64,000 nt of DNA from Hyaloscypha bicolor E (GCF_002865645.1 NW_020194546.1:248001-312000); one strand, 5' to 3'. Shown: positions 34,074-45,516, numbered from the stretch's first letter. Notes: generated from the sequence alone by a model not told the origin. Numbers and translations: made by a program.

Positions 34074-34828
34074 TTATTCATGAATTCCACCCCACCCATC
34101 ATCCAGTTCCTCTTCTTCCACCTGCTCATTCCCCGGCAGCCTCTCATCACACAACGCCTCCTTCGCCTTTTTCCTCACAGCCTTCGTAGGGCTGTCCTTC
34201 GCCAGTTTCCTCACCAGCTCAAGCAAATTCTCCAATACTTCCTCATTCCCCTCCTCAAGCATGCCCACTTTCTCCAACTCATCAACCCAAAGATCCAAAA
34301 CATGAAACCGGATGCCATTCGGGACCCTGAGATCCTCAACATTCAACGGCACCTCTCCCCACAATTCCTTCATCTCTCCAACTTCCTCCTCCTTCCATCC
34401 TCCCTTCTTCAGCTGCTCAAAGCTAGCACCCACATACCGCCTCACTAGCAGTAAGAACTTCTCCATCCGTAAAACATCGATGTTCAACCACTCTCTTTGC
34501 ATTGTCTGCCAGAATGCGCGCAGGAAAGGAATTACTGTTTCTGAGGGGAGGATGGAGATTAGAGAGGCGAGAGAGGTGCAGAGGTTTTGTTGCGGGATTG
34601 GACGGTCAGACATCCAGAGGCAGTAGAAGAGGCCTTTCCATAGTTTTAAGAGCTCGAGAGGTGGGAGGTCGCGCCGGCCGGAGAGAAAGGTCTTCAAGGA
34701 TTCGAGGGCTTTGTCGCGGGTTGGTCGGTCTGGTGGGGTATTAATTGGTGATTTTAAGAGGAAATGGGATTGGTACCATTAGCAGCGAGCTGCTTGATAA
34801 ACGGTGTTTGTTGGATGTCTGATGCCAT
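34074..34828 (-). CDS. RRP1: Ribosomal RNA processing protein 1 (Nop52 family)
   Basis: Exons (minus) 34828-34777 and 34729-34074 give 235 residues. The 47-nt intron joins MASDIQQTPFIKQLAAN to DRPTRDKALESLKTFLSGR, the conserved start of Rrp1/Nop52. It is followed by LKLWKGLFYCLWMSDRPIPQ and WLNIDVLRMEKFLLLVRRYV, both family hallmarks. Yeast Rrp1 (278 residues) is a nucleolar factor for 60S maturation and 27S pre-rRNA processing. The end is acidic (VEEEELDDGWGG) without a long basic tail. Convergent with the LCB kinase (216 bases between stops) and divergent from DIM-5. Confidence 0.93.
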
Positions 34829-35162
34829 TGCCGTATTCTGGTGGCTTCAATGTACAAGAAAGGCCGAGGACAATCAACTCAAATTGTACTTGAGAGACCG
34901 AGAACAAATGTTTCGAGAAATCAGAACATTTTTCAAGGTCCGTGCACCGGGCTGACGTAGCTGTTCAGCCTTGCACTAAAAATGCCTGCACGACTGCATA
35001 AACACCGGCCTCCGACATCCACCGTCTGCAATCACCCAATCAGCGTCGATACCGAGAGCCACCCTTGACTGGCCCACCATGGATCAACCAGCCTCTTCAT
35101 TATCCCGCATCTCATCCTACCTCATTGTTCCTCGATCTCAGGGATAATTCCGTTCCGCGTAG
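34829..35162. promoter_or_regulatory. Divergent promoter RRP1 / DIM-5
   Basis: 334 bases between the two start codons, holding the leader of the methyltransferase gene with its small upstream ORF (next entry). No TATA box recognised. Confidence 0.5.
35079..35147 (+). promoter_or_regulatory. Upstream ORF of 22 codons before DIM-5
   Basis: CCACCATGG at 35075-35082 is a near-perfect translation-start context. The ORF encodes 22 residues beginning MDQPASSLSR and ends with TAA 35145-35147, only 15 bases before the main ATG (35163). If the transcript starts upstream of 35079, most ribosomes should meet this ATG first, so it could limit translation of the methyltransferase. I found no intron that would fuse it to the main frame. 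Confidence 0.5.
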
Positions 35163-36285
35163 ATGTTCATTGACCTCAACAAAGAAGGAGACCCATCCAA
35201 CTCCCGCACCATGGCCGAGTACATGAGGAGAAGCCATTTCTACCATCACATGCAAAAGAAGGCGCAATACGCGGAGGAGGAGAGGCGATGCCATTTCTGT
35301 CAATTCCGGGCCTTCTCCATTGCTCAACCTCCCCACTGCTACACCATGGCCGTCACGAATGAGGTGGACAAGGAGTGGATATCTCTAGACTTTCGGTTTA
35401 TCGAGAAATGTGTTCTAGGCAAGGACGTTCAGAAGAGTCTGGCCGAGGAGGGTTTCCGCAGTGGTTGCGATTGCAGGGAGGATACCGCCTGCGCGAAGGA
35501 ATGCGAGTGTTTGTCCGACTTGGATCCTGACAACATCATCAATCCCGACTTCAAGAATGCTTATTACACCGCTGGTCCACGCAAGGGTCTTCTCAGATAC
35601 GAGATTCTCGAACTCAGCTCTGATGAGATTTACGAGTGTTCGGACCTGTGTGCTTGCTCTGAAGACTGTCCCAATCGCGTTGTTGGCCGTGGCCGCAAGT
35701 TCAATATTGAGGTCTTCAAGACCAAAGACGGACGTGGTTTTGGTGTGTTATCTACGTGTCAGACCTCGTTTACAAGCTGTTCTAACATATTTCGCAGGAG
35801 TACGCGCCAGAGAGGACATTCGGAAGGGGCAATTCGTTGATAAGTACGTCGGCGAGATCATCACTGCAGAGGAAGCCAACCGCCGTCGCGAGAATGCCAA
35901 GTATCGAAAGGACCTGTATCTCTTTGCCTTGGACAAATTCAACGACCCCGAGGCCGAAGACGAACGCCTTCGTGGTGAACCCTTCGAAGTGGACGGAGAG
36001 TTTATTGCCGGTCCCACAAGATTTATCAACCATTCGTGCGAACCGAACCTACGAATCATGGCTGTTGTCACCGACCGCGCGAACAAGCATCTCCATGAAC
36101 TCTGCTTTTTTGCGCTCGAGGACATCCCACGGCTCACCGAGCTTACTTTTGACTACGTCGCCGGCACCAATACCGCGGACTCCAACGACAATGTTGCGAA
36201 GGAGGCTAAGGAGAGGCAGGCGAAGGGAGAATTCACTCAGAAGTGCTTGTGCGGATCGAAGAACTGCCGGGGCTCGCTTTGGTAG
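35163..36285 (+). CDS. dim-5: Histone H3 lysine-9 methyltransferase, DIM-5/Clr4 type
   Basis: Exons 35163-35742 and 35798-36285 give 355 residues (Neurospora DIM-5 is 331). The pre-SET zinc cluster is present: GCDCREDTACAKECECL and YECSDLCACSEDCPNR. The SET domain follows: DGRGFGVRAREDIRKGQF, VGEIITAEEANRR, RFINHSCEPNL (cofactor knot) and ELTFDYV. The post-SET zinc knuckle QKCLCGSKNCRGSLW closes the protein. These are all the elements required for H3K9 trimethylation. As in DIM-5, and unlike Clr4/Su(var)3-9, there is no chromodomain. In filamentous fungi this mark directs HP1 and DNA methylation at repeats and RIP-mutated DNA. Confidence 0.95.
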
Positions 36286-37147
36286 ATGGCTTACATAGGG
36301 ATGGCTTTCATATGCATTTGGTGGAGTTTACGTTGGATGATACCTAAAAATGGCGTTGGAGCTTGAATTTACGAGAGAATGATACCCAGATAGCAATGAC
36401 TGAGTGCTTTTCAGAACAATCAAAAGCAATGAACCACTTCTACTTGGAACAATTCATCTTCTAACCATGGCAATGAACCACGCCTCTTAAGAACAGTTAG
36501 TGCTTTTTATTAACTTATTGAACTCTATCACTTAAGGACAATTAGAACGTCTAATTATGGCATTGGACCATTTCTCTCTAGTACAATCAGAACTTCTATC
36601 AAACCATTGAATCAATTCTTCCTGGCACAATCAGAACGTCTTGTCGAAAGCAAAATACCGGCTCGTACGGTGCTTTCCGTCACACATCCTCCACGACGTG
36701 GGTTTCCCCTAAGTGGTACTTAGCTCCGATGCAACAGCGACGGAATGGAGTGAAGCAAACCAAGATATCACCCTTCCAGGACTCTCTCTCTCTCTCTGTG
36801 TGTACCCAATACGAGGGAAATACGTTTTCCTCGCCGAACAAGTTCATAAGCTTACAATAGGAAGGAAACTAAGCAGAATTTAACTCTTTCGGTACTCATT
36901 CAATATGCACAACACGCATAATGTATAAGTCCATCGTTGGCTTAAAGCCGAAGAAAGTTTGTTGGTGATTGACAGAATAGCATCTTGCCGCCTGAAGGCT
37001 GCTGGAAGCGAGCCCCTAGAATATCCTTCAGGGGTTGGCTCATCGCCAATTCGCCTTCCACCAAACGCGCTTACAGCGTCTAAAAATTTCGATATCCAGC
37101 AACAAAGCATCCCTGCCCCGCATCCAACGCCTCCAAACTTGAACAAC
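36286..37147. other. Intergenic, DIM-5 3' side and DIS3 promoter
   Basis: 0.86 kb with the degenerate tandem repeat listed next, a (CT)n/(GT)n stretch at about 36782-36803, and otherwise no coding signal. Confidence 0.5.
36425..36646 (+). repeat. Degenerate ~43-bp tandem repeat, about 5 units
   Basis: Successive units share the pattern GGCAATGAACCA, a TTCTTCTTGG-like spacer, ACAATCAGAAC, then TTCTAACCAT. Units begin near 36425, 36469, 36519, 36559 and 36608 and vary in length (39-50 bases) and sequence. The last two are closest (ACAATCAGAAC in both). It looks old and noncoding. Confidence 0.6.
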
Positions 37148-40100
37148 ATGACGAGTCTCAAGAGATCGTTGGCGTCTGATCCATATGCCTCGAACATATC
37201 CAGCAAGGTATATGTGAGGTCTACGAAGAGCGGCAAAGTCCAGAAAATTGTGCGCGAGCTGTATCTTCGTCAAGATATCCCTTGCTCTTCGAGACTCTGC
37301 TCGAGCTGTCTGGAGACTGCCCCGAGAGATGCCAGTGGAGCCCGTGAGTTGCCTTCTTTATTTGAAGTCTTTTACATGCTGATATATAGCTCAGAGGCGC
37401 CATTCATCCTCTCCGAGAGACCAGCAGGAACAAAGGCATACCCTCAAGGACACTATTTAGTGCCAGACACAAATGCACTGCTTAATGCCCTCGACCTCTT
37501 CGAACAAACTTCCGCATTCTACGATGTCATTATTTTGCAAACCGTGCTAGAAGAGCTCCGAAATCGGTCACTTCCTCTCTACAATCGTCTCATTGGTCTC
37601 ACGAAGAGTGAAGAGAAGCGCTTTTATGTTTTCTTTAACGATTTCCGGCTAGAGACATACGTGATTAGAGATGAGGGGGAGTCTATCAACGATAGAAATG
37701 ACAGGGCAGTTCGAAGAGCCGTAAAATGGTACAGCGAGCATCTTACGCAGGCTGTGAAAGCAGCGGGAGGCTCGTCGAAGAAGATCCCTGCGATTGTAAT
37801 GCTGAGTGACGACAAGGAGAATTTGAAGAAGGCGAAACGGGATGGTATTCAGGCATGTTCTCTGAGTGATTACGTTGGCGGGCTCGAAAATGCAGACCAG
37901 CTGCTGGATATGATTAGTGTGGTGAAAGAGGGGCGGGAGTTGAGAGATGCGAAGGCTGCGGAGAGCCTCTATCAGGAATACTTCTCGGTATCGAAGATGA
38001 TGACTGGTGTCAAGAATGGGACTCTACACCAAGGTATTTTCAATGTTTCGCCATACAATTACCTCGAAGGCTCGATACGTGTCCCCGCGTTCGACAAGTC
38101 GCTTCTTATTCTAGGGAGAGAAAATATCAACAGAGCTGTTGAGGGTGATGTTGTGGTTGTTGAAGTTCTTCCTAAGGGCCAGTGGAAAGAACCGTCTACT
38201 AAGATTATTGAAGAGGAGACAATCAATAAGGACGAGAATGCGGATGCTGAGGATGGTGAAGCAGTGGTCACTGAGAGAGAACGCAGGGCGTTGCAAGAAG
38301 AGGTCAAGAAGGTGCACAGCAAGAGCTCAGAAGGCCGACCGCAGCCCACAGCCCGAGTAGTAGGAGTGGTGAAAAGAAATTGGCGACAATATGTTGGTCA
38401 TGTGGACGAATCTTCGGTCAGTCAGTCGGTCAAACAGGGTCGAAAGCAGCAGACTGTATTCCTGATTCCGATGGACAAGAGAATACCGAAGATCCGAGTC
38501 AGAACAAGACAAGCTGGTGAAATATTGGGCAAACGTGTCCTAGTCACAATCGACTCTTGGGACCGAGATTCGAGGTATCCAGTTGGCCATTTCGTGCGAT
38601 CACTAGGCGAGCTGGAGACAAAGGGCGCCGAGACGGAGGCTCTTCTGTTAGAGTATGATGTTCAATATAGACCATTCCCTAAGGCTGTTCTGGATTGCTT
38701 ACCGGTGGAGGGTCATGACTGGAAGGTACCTGAGAGTACCGAGGATCCCGGCTGGAGAGGTCGACGAGATCTTCGAGGGCTGCAAATATGCAGTATCGAT
38801 CCTATTGGTTGTCAAGATATCGACGATGCTCTACATGCTAGACCACTACCCAATGGCAACTTCGAGGTTGGGGTTCACATTGCCGACGTCTCTCACTTCG
38901 TCAAGCCCAACAATGCAATGGATGCCGAAGCCAGCATACGAGGCACGACAGTTTACCTAGTGGACAAGCGGATTGATATGTTGCCAATGCTTCTTGGTAC
39001 AGATCTCTGCTCGTTGAAGCCATATGTTGAGCGTTATGCCTTTTCAGCCATCTGGGAAATTACACCCAATGCTGAGATTGTCAACTCCGAGTTTACAAAA
39101 TCAGTCATCAAGTCTCGCGAAGCTTTCAGCTACGAGCAGGCCCAGATTCGAGTCGATGACGCTTCACAACAGGATAAACTGACTGAAGCTATGCGGACTC
39201 TGCTTATGCTTTCCAAGAAGTTCAAGCAAAAGCGTATGGATGCAGGAGCGTTGAGTTTATCATCCCCTGAAGTCAGAGTTGAAACCGAATCCGAGACCTC
39301 AGATCCTATCGATATCAAGACCAAGAAACATCTTGACACCATGTCTTTAGTCGAAGAATTCATGTTACTCGCCAACACCAGCGTAGCGGCCAAAATCTAC
39401 GAAGCCTTCCCGCAAACCGCCATGCTTCGTCGTCACGGCGCCCCTCCAAAGACAAACTTCGAAGAATTGGGCAACCAGCTCAAAGTGAAGCGTGGCCTCG
39501 AGCTTCGTACCTCCTCTTCGAAAGAGCTAGCAGACTCCCTCGACGGCTGCGTCGATCCCAAAGAGCCATTCTTCAACACCCTCGTCCGCATCATGGCAAC
39601 TCGCTGCATGATGTCCGCCGAGTATTTCTGCTCCGGCACCCAAGCCTACCCCGAATTCCGCCATTACGGCCTCGCATCGGAAATCTACACCCATTTCACA
39701 TCTCCTATTCGCCGATATGCGGATCTTGTCGCACACAGACAGCTCGCTGCTGCCATTGACTACGAGCCTCTCGACGCCAGCGTCCGCAGCAAAGGCAAGC
39801 TCGAAGCCGTCTGCAAGAACATCAACGTCCGGCACCGCAACGCTCAGCAAGCAGGTCGTGCTTCGATCGAGTATTATGTTGGCCAAGCGCTCAAAGGCCG
39901 AATCGTCGAGGAAGAAGGGTTTGTAATGAAAGTCTTCTCCAACGGATTCGTGGTCTTCGTTCCAAGATTCGGGATCGAGAGTTTGATTAGACTTAGGGAT
40001 TTGGCTGATCCGGAGCCGGAGAGTACGTTTGATGCAGAGAACTATGTGTTGAAGACGAGTGGCAGTAGAGAGGTGGAGGCCGAGTTGTTTGCGAAGGTTG

Positions 40101-40186
40101 TTGTGAGGATTAGTGATGTTAAGGAGGAGAGCACGGGGAAGAGGAAGGTGAAGTTGGAGCTTGTGAAGACGGGGACGAAGTTATGA
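37148..40186 (+). CDS. DIS3: DIS3/Rrp44, catalytic subunit of the RNA exosome
   Basis: Exons 37148-37343 and 37395-40186 give 995 residues (yeast Rrp44 is 1001). The CR3 zinc motif C-x4-C-x2-C is at Cys46/51/54. The PIN endonuclease domain starts HYLVPDTNALLN, with LQTVLEELRNRS after it. Cold-shock/OB domains follow, then the RNB exonuclease with its Asp cluster in GCQDIDDALHARPL, TTVYLVDKRIDMLPMLLGTD, HFTSPIRRYADLVAHRQL and a C-terminal S1 domain. It degrades RNA 3'-5' and also cuts internally, in nucleus and cytoplasm. The 51-nt intron is stopless and in frame, but its removal gives the conserved GAQAPFILSERPAGTKAYPQ. Catalytic residues appear intact. Confidence 0.96.
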   Translation: MTSLKRSLASDPYASNISSKVYVRSTKSGKVQKIVRELYLRQDIPCSSRLCSSCLETAPRDASGARELPSLFEVFYMLIYSSEAPFILSERPAGTKAYPQGHYLVPDTNALLNALDLFEQTSAFYDVIILQTVLEELRNRSLPLYNRLIGLTKSEEKRFYVFFNDFRLETYVIRDEGESINDRNDRAVRRAVKWYSEHLTQAVKAAGGSSKKIPAIVMLSDDKENLKKAKRDGIQACSLSDYVGGLENADQLLDMISVVKEGRELRDAKAAESLYQEYFSVSKMMTGVKNGTLHQGIFNVSPYNYLEGSIRVPAFDKSLLILGRENINRAVEGDVVVVEVLPKGQWKEPSTKIIEEETINKDENADAEDGEAVVTERERRALQEEVKKVHSKSSEGRPQPTARVVGVVKRNWRQYVGHVDESSVSQSVKQGRKQQTVFLIPMDKRIPKIRVRTRQAGEILGKRVLVTIDSWDRDSRYPVGHFVRSLGELETKGAETEALLLEYDVQYRPFPKAVLDCLPVEGHDWKVPESTEDPGWRGRRDLRGLQICSIDPIGCQDIDDALHARPLPNGNFEVGVHIADVSHFVKPNNAMDAEASIRGTTVYLVDKRIDMLPMLLGTDLCSLKPYVERYAFSAIWEITPNAEIVNSEFTKSVIKSREAFSYEQAQIRVDDASQQDKLTEAMRTLLMLSKKFKQKRMDAGALSLSSPEVRVETESETSDPIDIKTKKHLDTMSLVEEFMLLANTSVAAKIYEAFPQTAMLRRHGAPPKTNFEELGNQLKVKRGLELRTSSSKELADSLDGCVDPKEPFFNTLVRIMATRCMMSAEYFCSGTQAYPEFRHYGLASEIYTHFTSPIRRYADLVAHRQLAAAIDYEPLDASVRSKGKLEAVCKNINVRHRNAQQAGRASIEYYVGQALKGRIVEEEGFVMKVFSNGFVVFVPRFGIESLIRLRDLADPEPESTFDAENYVLKTSGSREVEAELFAKVVVRISDVKEESTGKRKVKLELVKTGTKL

Positions 40187-40503
40187 TACGTAGATGATAG
40201 ATGAATGATACCAAAATAATCAAAAGCTTTTTAAATACATAACAAGAATTGGTGGACTGCGGCGTGTAAAAGGCCTATTGTCAAAGATTCCTTCATGAGC
40301 GGGCGTTTTGACCTCCTTATCCGTCAGTATATTCAGCAAGTGTGAATGTACCAGCAAAAGTGGGAAAATAAAGACTTTTGCGTTCTCCTACATTCCCCAT
40401 GCTGTACCATCATAACAATGTGTCTCAAGTCATCAATCTATTACGCATAAGCAATTTACCCTTTTCTTTTCCTTTCCTTCCCCATGCCTTCATCAATCAT
40501 AAT
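40187..40503. other. Convergent 3' spacer DIS3 / P5C dehydrogenase
   Basis: 317 bases between stop codons on opposite strands; contains AT-rich 3' UTR-like sequence and no gene. Confidence 0.5.
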
Positions 40504-42353
40504 TCAGACGTCATTACTAGGATAAGCAACCTTCAAAGTAGGGTTGAACTCCTCTTTAATACTTCTCATGCTCACAAATCTGGTCAGCAGGTTCTGGCTT
40601 CCAGCTTTATCGTTCGTTCCACTGGCTCTCGCGCCACCGAATGGCTGTTGTCCAACAACGGCTCCCGTGCTCTTGCAGTTGATGTAGAAGTTTCCTGCAG
40701 AGTTTCTCAGTGCATCTTCGGCGAAGCGGACAGCTGCACGATCTGTAGCAAAGATGGAACCGGTGAGGCCGTACTCGGATGTGTTGTCGACAAGCTCGCA
40801 GATGGATGTATATGCTTCAACTGGTGATGTAGTGTCATCGTACACATAAACCGTCAAAATTGGGCCAAAAAGCTCAGTTGACAAAAGGTGGTGGTTGGGG
40901 TTGGTAGTAACATAAATCGTAGGATGGATGAAATAACCAGTGGAGTCATCATACTTTCCACCAGTGATCAATTCGAGGTCCTTGTCATCCTTGGCAGCAT
41001 CGATAACTCTAGAGAGCTTCTTGAATGACGGAGCATGAATGACGGGACCAATGAAATTCTTGGAATCTGTTACGGGACCGACTGAAAGGGCAACGGTCTC
41101 CCGCACCAAGCGCTCCTTGAACTCGGACCAAACTGACTTCGGGACATAAGCTCTCGAGGTTGCACTGCACTTCTGTCCTTGGTATTCGAAAGCACCACGG
41201 ACAGTCTGAACAGCGGCATTGTCAATATCCGCAGATGAATGGATGAGGTGGAAGTTCTTGCCCCCCGTCTCACCAACGATTCGAGGGTAGCCTTGGTATC
41301 TGCCTTCTGCGACACCATTGGCAATAGCACCATAAAGCTTCCTGAATACAGCGGTGCTGCCAGTGTAGTGAAGAGCAGCAAGCTTCTTGTGTGCGAGAAC
41401 GACTCTGGTGACTTCTTCTGGGTTGCCTGGAACAAACTGAATAACGTTCTTTGGCAGGCCAGCCTCCAACAGAATATTATAAAGAAGCCAGTTCGACGCA
41501 ATGGCAGAGTCGGATGGCTTCCATACAACAACATTTCCCATTAGAGCAGGGGCACCAGGTAGGTTACCAGCAATGGCAGTAAAGTTGAACGGCGTAACAG
41601 CATAAACAAAGCCCTCCAAAGGACGATATTCCACTCTGTTCCAAACACCAGGCGAATGATGTGCCGGTTGTTGAGCGTACAGCTCCTCGGCGAATTGGAC
41701 GTTGAATCGAAGGAAATCGACCAATTCTGCCGCCGAATCGATTTCGGCTTGCCATGCATTCTTGCCTTGGCCGAGCATCGTCGCAGCCATAATCTCATAT
41801 CTGTATTTGCCGGCAATCAGATCCGCAGCTTTGAGGAAGATTGCAGCTCGGTCGGAAAAGGGAAGAGATTCCCATTCCGGCTTCGCAGCAAGGGCCGCAT
41901 CGATTGCAGCGGAAACATCTGATGGCGAGGCATTGGAGTATGAGGCGATCGTGGAGGAATGGTTCGATGGGTTTTGTTGGGTGGAGATAAACGAAGTTTT
42001 GAGCTGTCAATGTTAGAATCAATTTGGATGGCATGATGTGGTGATTTACCTCTTTACCTCCAACCACAATAGGTACCTCTAAAGGAGCTTTCTTTTGGAA
42101 GCGCTCAAGGGCAGCAGTGAGGCCATCCCGTTGAGCCGAACCTTTCGCATAATGGTGCTGCTAAGATTAGTATCTAATCAATCAATTCGCAGATTGAACT
42201 AACGTTTGGTTCATTTGAGACCTTGGGGATCTTGAAAGAAGCAATGGTAGACATGTTGGCGACGCTGCGGGGTATTCTGGCGGGGTTGGTTGACGTAGCG
42301 TTCTGCAAACAACGATTCAAGGGTTGAAAACTTCTGAGACTCTTAGCAGCCAT
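40504..42353 (-). CDS. PUT2: Delta-1-pyrroline-5-carboxylate dehydrogenase, mitochondrial
   Basis: Three exons (minus): 42353-42204, 42160-42050 and 42003-40504; 586 residues (yeast Put2 is 575). The N-terminus (MAAKSLRSFQPLNRCLQNAT) is a good mitochondrial presequence. It is an aldehyde dehydrogenase: AVTPFNFTAIAGNLPGAPAL, nucleotide region YTGSTAVFRKLYG, general-base Glu ~332 in GETGGKNFHLIH, and catalytic Cys ~366 in YQGQKCSATSR, with the C-terminal GGARASGTNDKAG. GGKNFHLIH and the long N-terminus mark the P5CDH subfamily, which oxidises glutamate semialdehyde to glutamate, the last step of proline catabolism (prnC in Aspergillus). Proline oxidase is not nearby, so there is no prn cluster here. 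Confidence 0.96.
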
Positions 42354-43527
42354 TTCAGTAAGGAATGCACGCAATTGCACGGAATGGACGAGGAAGGAAA
42401 GAGGGCTTCGGCGAGCGTACCTCGAAAGCTTTTATTGTTCGAGGAAGGTACGAAGAATGAGGTGAAGCAGCTTTCATAGGAACTTTCGTGATGCGGCAAT
42501 CAACGGCTTTGCAAATCAAGAGGGGCAACCCTCGACAGCTGATCCTTGAACTTCAACTGAGCTGCACTCCTAGATCGGAGCCCGTCAGGTACTTCTCAAG
42601 AATGGGATTTGGTCGTACAGTAACTTCAAAGTTTATGGCAAGTGAAAGGAAGATGTCAAGAGAACCTCCAAGCTCGCACGCACGCATATCGTCAGAGTAT
42701 GCTTTTACTGATAGTATTAAAATGGTGCTATGCCCCCTCCCCCCCTCCAATTCTTCTGCTTCCCTCCAATCACGAAGTCTTTCATCCGCCGTCCCAGCCT
42801 TGTCTTCTCAACTATTGGTCCACTCAGTTTTCCCTATCAGTAGTACTCTCCGATTTCTATTCAATGTTATCATCTTGCTTTGAAGGGGAACCTAGCAGAG
42901 TGACCAACCAGAAACGGTTTATGGAAGATCCATGTCTCCAGCTCAAAGGTGACCGAAGATCACTCACCGGGGGCGCTGAAGCTTAAAAATGGATAGCAAT
43001 ACGTTGCTCCCAGAAGCGATGGCATTAGCCCTTTCTGTCCTCGCGTTCATAAAATCAATGACACTTGAGGTAACTTATGATGAAGGTGATTTTCAGATTG
43101 AAAGAGCTCTATTTTTGTAGGAGCGACTTTACAGGCCACTCGAGCACCATCTCAAGTGCTCAAATGCAAATGCATCTAGATATCTCCTCCCATGGCCGTT
43201 GATCAGCACATGTTGTTCATCCAACCCATTAACCATTACGCCTGATCCTGGTGATTCAAGATGCCAATAAACCGATCCTCCCGCCCGTGTTTCTTTTGGG
43301 TATATCTCTCCCTCCGCAGTTCGTGAACATTAACAGTTGGCACTGGGATGTGCCCCAATGATTACATTAAGTGAGTGTAGGTACACCTGAATCTGGCAAA
43401 TAAAACAGGTGCTGAATATGCTAAACAAGATATGTTGTACAAGTGGCAGTGTTGTAACACAGACTGTGGGGGACACAGATTCTTGAAGCATGGAAGATGA
43501 CGAGACCACAAGTGGCGTTGACTTGCC
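42354..43527. other. Intergenic, P5CDH promoter and homeobox 3' side
   Basis: 1.2 kb with no gene-like frame. A C-rich tract at about 42733-42750 (CCCCTCCCCCCCTCC) is notable. The P5CDH promoter lies next to 42354. Confidence 0.45.
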
Positions 43528-45516
43528 TCACTTCTCAGAGAAGTCGGCAGGAGTGGTGTGCGAGAATTGAAAGGTTTTTTGTTTCGCCATGGATGGTGAC
43601 ATATAGTGCGTCTCCGGAAACGTGTACTCAGAATGAAAGTCAGAATGAGGCTGAGTAGATAGTGTGTATTGAGGCGAGTCGCCCTCGTGAGCGAATAGGA
43701 AGTTCGGATTGAACTGCTCGTAAGCCGGGGTGACTGGCTGGCTCATCGAAGTCAAATATGCCGGGTGGGGCATGTGAAGTTCCAAGGGAAATGTTTCGTG
43801 TGCGGGAGTGTACAGTGCTTCGTCGGAAACTTCAAAGCTCCACTGCTTCTCTGGGAACTCGATGGTCTGCCAATTGTTGGAAGGGTGCATAACAATTTGG
43901 GCCTGGGGTGTCTCAGGGGGTGACGCGAGGTTCTGGTCTCCTTCCATTGTGATGAAACCACCAGTTCCAGCATTGAAAACGAAGTTCATACTCCCTTCAT
44001 TCGGCGAGGCAGTAGATCTCGAGGTCTCCCTTTTGACGAGGGTCATCTCCCTTTCTCGAGGCGACATTGGCGTGGGTGGAGCTAGACTGCTATTCAAGGA
44101 GGACCCGGCGGTCAGGGAAGGCGGTACCCGAATTGTGTGGAAATTTTGCTCCATGAACGACTCGGGGAAGTTACCCAAGTTGATCGGTGAGCGCTGTGCA
44201 GACTCAACTCCAGATTTGTACACTCGACCAGAAAGTACGTTTCTATTTCCTCCGGCAGAAACAATTCGGCGCATTGGTGATGAAACTGGGCTATCCATTG
44301 GTCGACGGAATCCTTCGGCATGAGAAACCGTTCTTGGTCCCATTGATGGACGGTTGCTGCGCAATGTGTCCGCAATCAATGCAGCTGGCTTATGCTGAAC
44401 CTTCTTTCGGCGAGAAGCAATATCCATTGGCGGTGGCGGTGGCGGAAACCTAAAAGGATTCGAGGGGGCTGGAGGCGACGCAGAAGTTTCATCGGATTCG
44501 GCAATGTCATGGAACCCAATCGCCAGGGTCGAAGCACTGCTATTCTCGGGACTTTGGCTGTCACTATTGCTGCCATTCGCTTGTTGGGGAAGGCTATCGA
44601 ATTGTGTCAAGAGCTGTGAAGGGAACGCGGTAACTGCTTGTGGAGCAGATACCTCGACTTCGGAAGACGTGGGGTAGGCGCTGAAGAGTGTTGGGGTGTG
44701 GTGTTCCTGTGGAGGCGATTGAAGCTCGGCGCTCTGGGAACTGTTATTGTAAATATTGTTGGCAAAGGCGGAGGGATACGAATATTGGTCGAAGTTAACA
44801 ACGGATTCCTCCGGAGACGGGAAGTGAGCACGATCGCTGTTTGCGGAATCGTGAACAAGCGAGCCACCTCTAAATGCATTCAGAGAATCGTGGTCAACAA
44901 AATCGTATTCGTCGTGCTCACTTGCGGCTTGAGCGGCTGCCATAGTCCGGTGGAGGGACTCCATGCTTGCCGACGACGGGTCAGAATACTGAGGATTGTA
45001 AGGGGCGACTGGAGGTGGAGGTCCACTTGGCAGGCCAAATGGTGCGGGTAGTATATGGCTGTCGAAATACTGATTGCCGTAATTGAAATCCGGCGACGAA
45101 GGTTCAGAGTATTGTCCCAAAGCATCTTGAGCCTGCCCTGCTTCGTAAGCTTCCTGCTTCTTCTCCTGCTTCCTTTTTGCTCGACGATTTTGAAACCAGT
45201 TCTATATATCGTCAGTAAGTGTATGCGTGCAGATGAGCTGGAAACCAACATTGATTCTCGGAAGTTCCACTCTCATATCATCTGCAAATTGACGTTTCGT
45301 TTGAGTCGTCGGCTTGGGGTTCTTCTTGAACTCGCGTTCAAGAATGTCTACCTCGTCCTTTCCAAGTCGTGGTTTGGTTTCGTTCGTTTTCGGTGCTGTG
45401 GGAAGAGGGGCCATTGCATATGTTTGGTGAATATCAGCGTAATGTGCCGACATTCTGTGCATCTGATCTTGGTGAGAGAAGTGTTGATGCTGCTGATATT
45501 CAAAGTACTGGGCCAT
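43528..45516 (-). CDS. Homeobox transcription factor
   Basis: Exons (minus) 45516-45250 and 45201-43528 give 646 residues. The homeodomain spans about 45-105: TKPRLGKDEVDILEREFKKN, FADDMRVELPRIN, then across the 48-nt intron NWFQNRRAKRKQEKKQEAYE. Asn and Arg of WFQNRR are the DNA-contact residues of helix 3. The rest is a long Ser/Pro/Asn-rich region with short conserved-looking blocks (EYDFVDHDSLNAFRGGS; TVSHAEGFRRPMDSPVSSPM; EFPEKQWSFEVSDEALYTP), as in fungal developmental homeobox proteins of the Pah1/HOX type. Such factors control sexual or conidial development and filamentation; the precise orthologue is not claimed. Upstream is a 7-kb gene-poor stretch. Confidence 0.9.
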
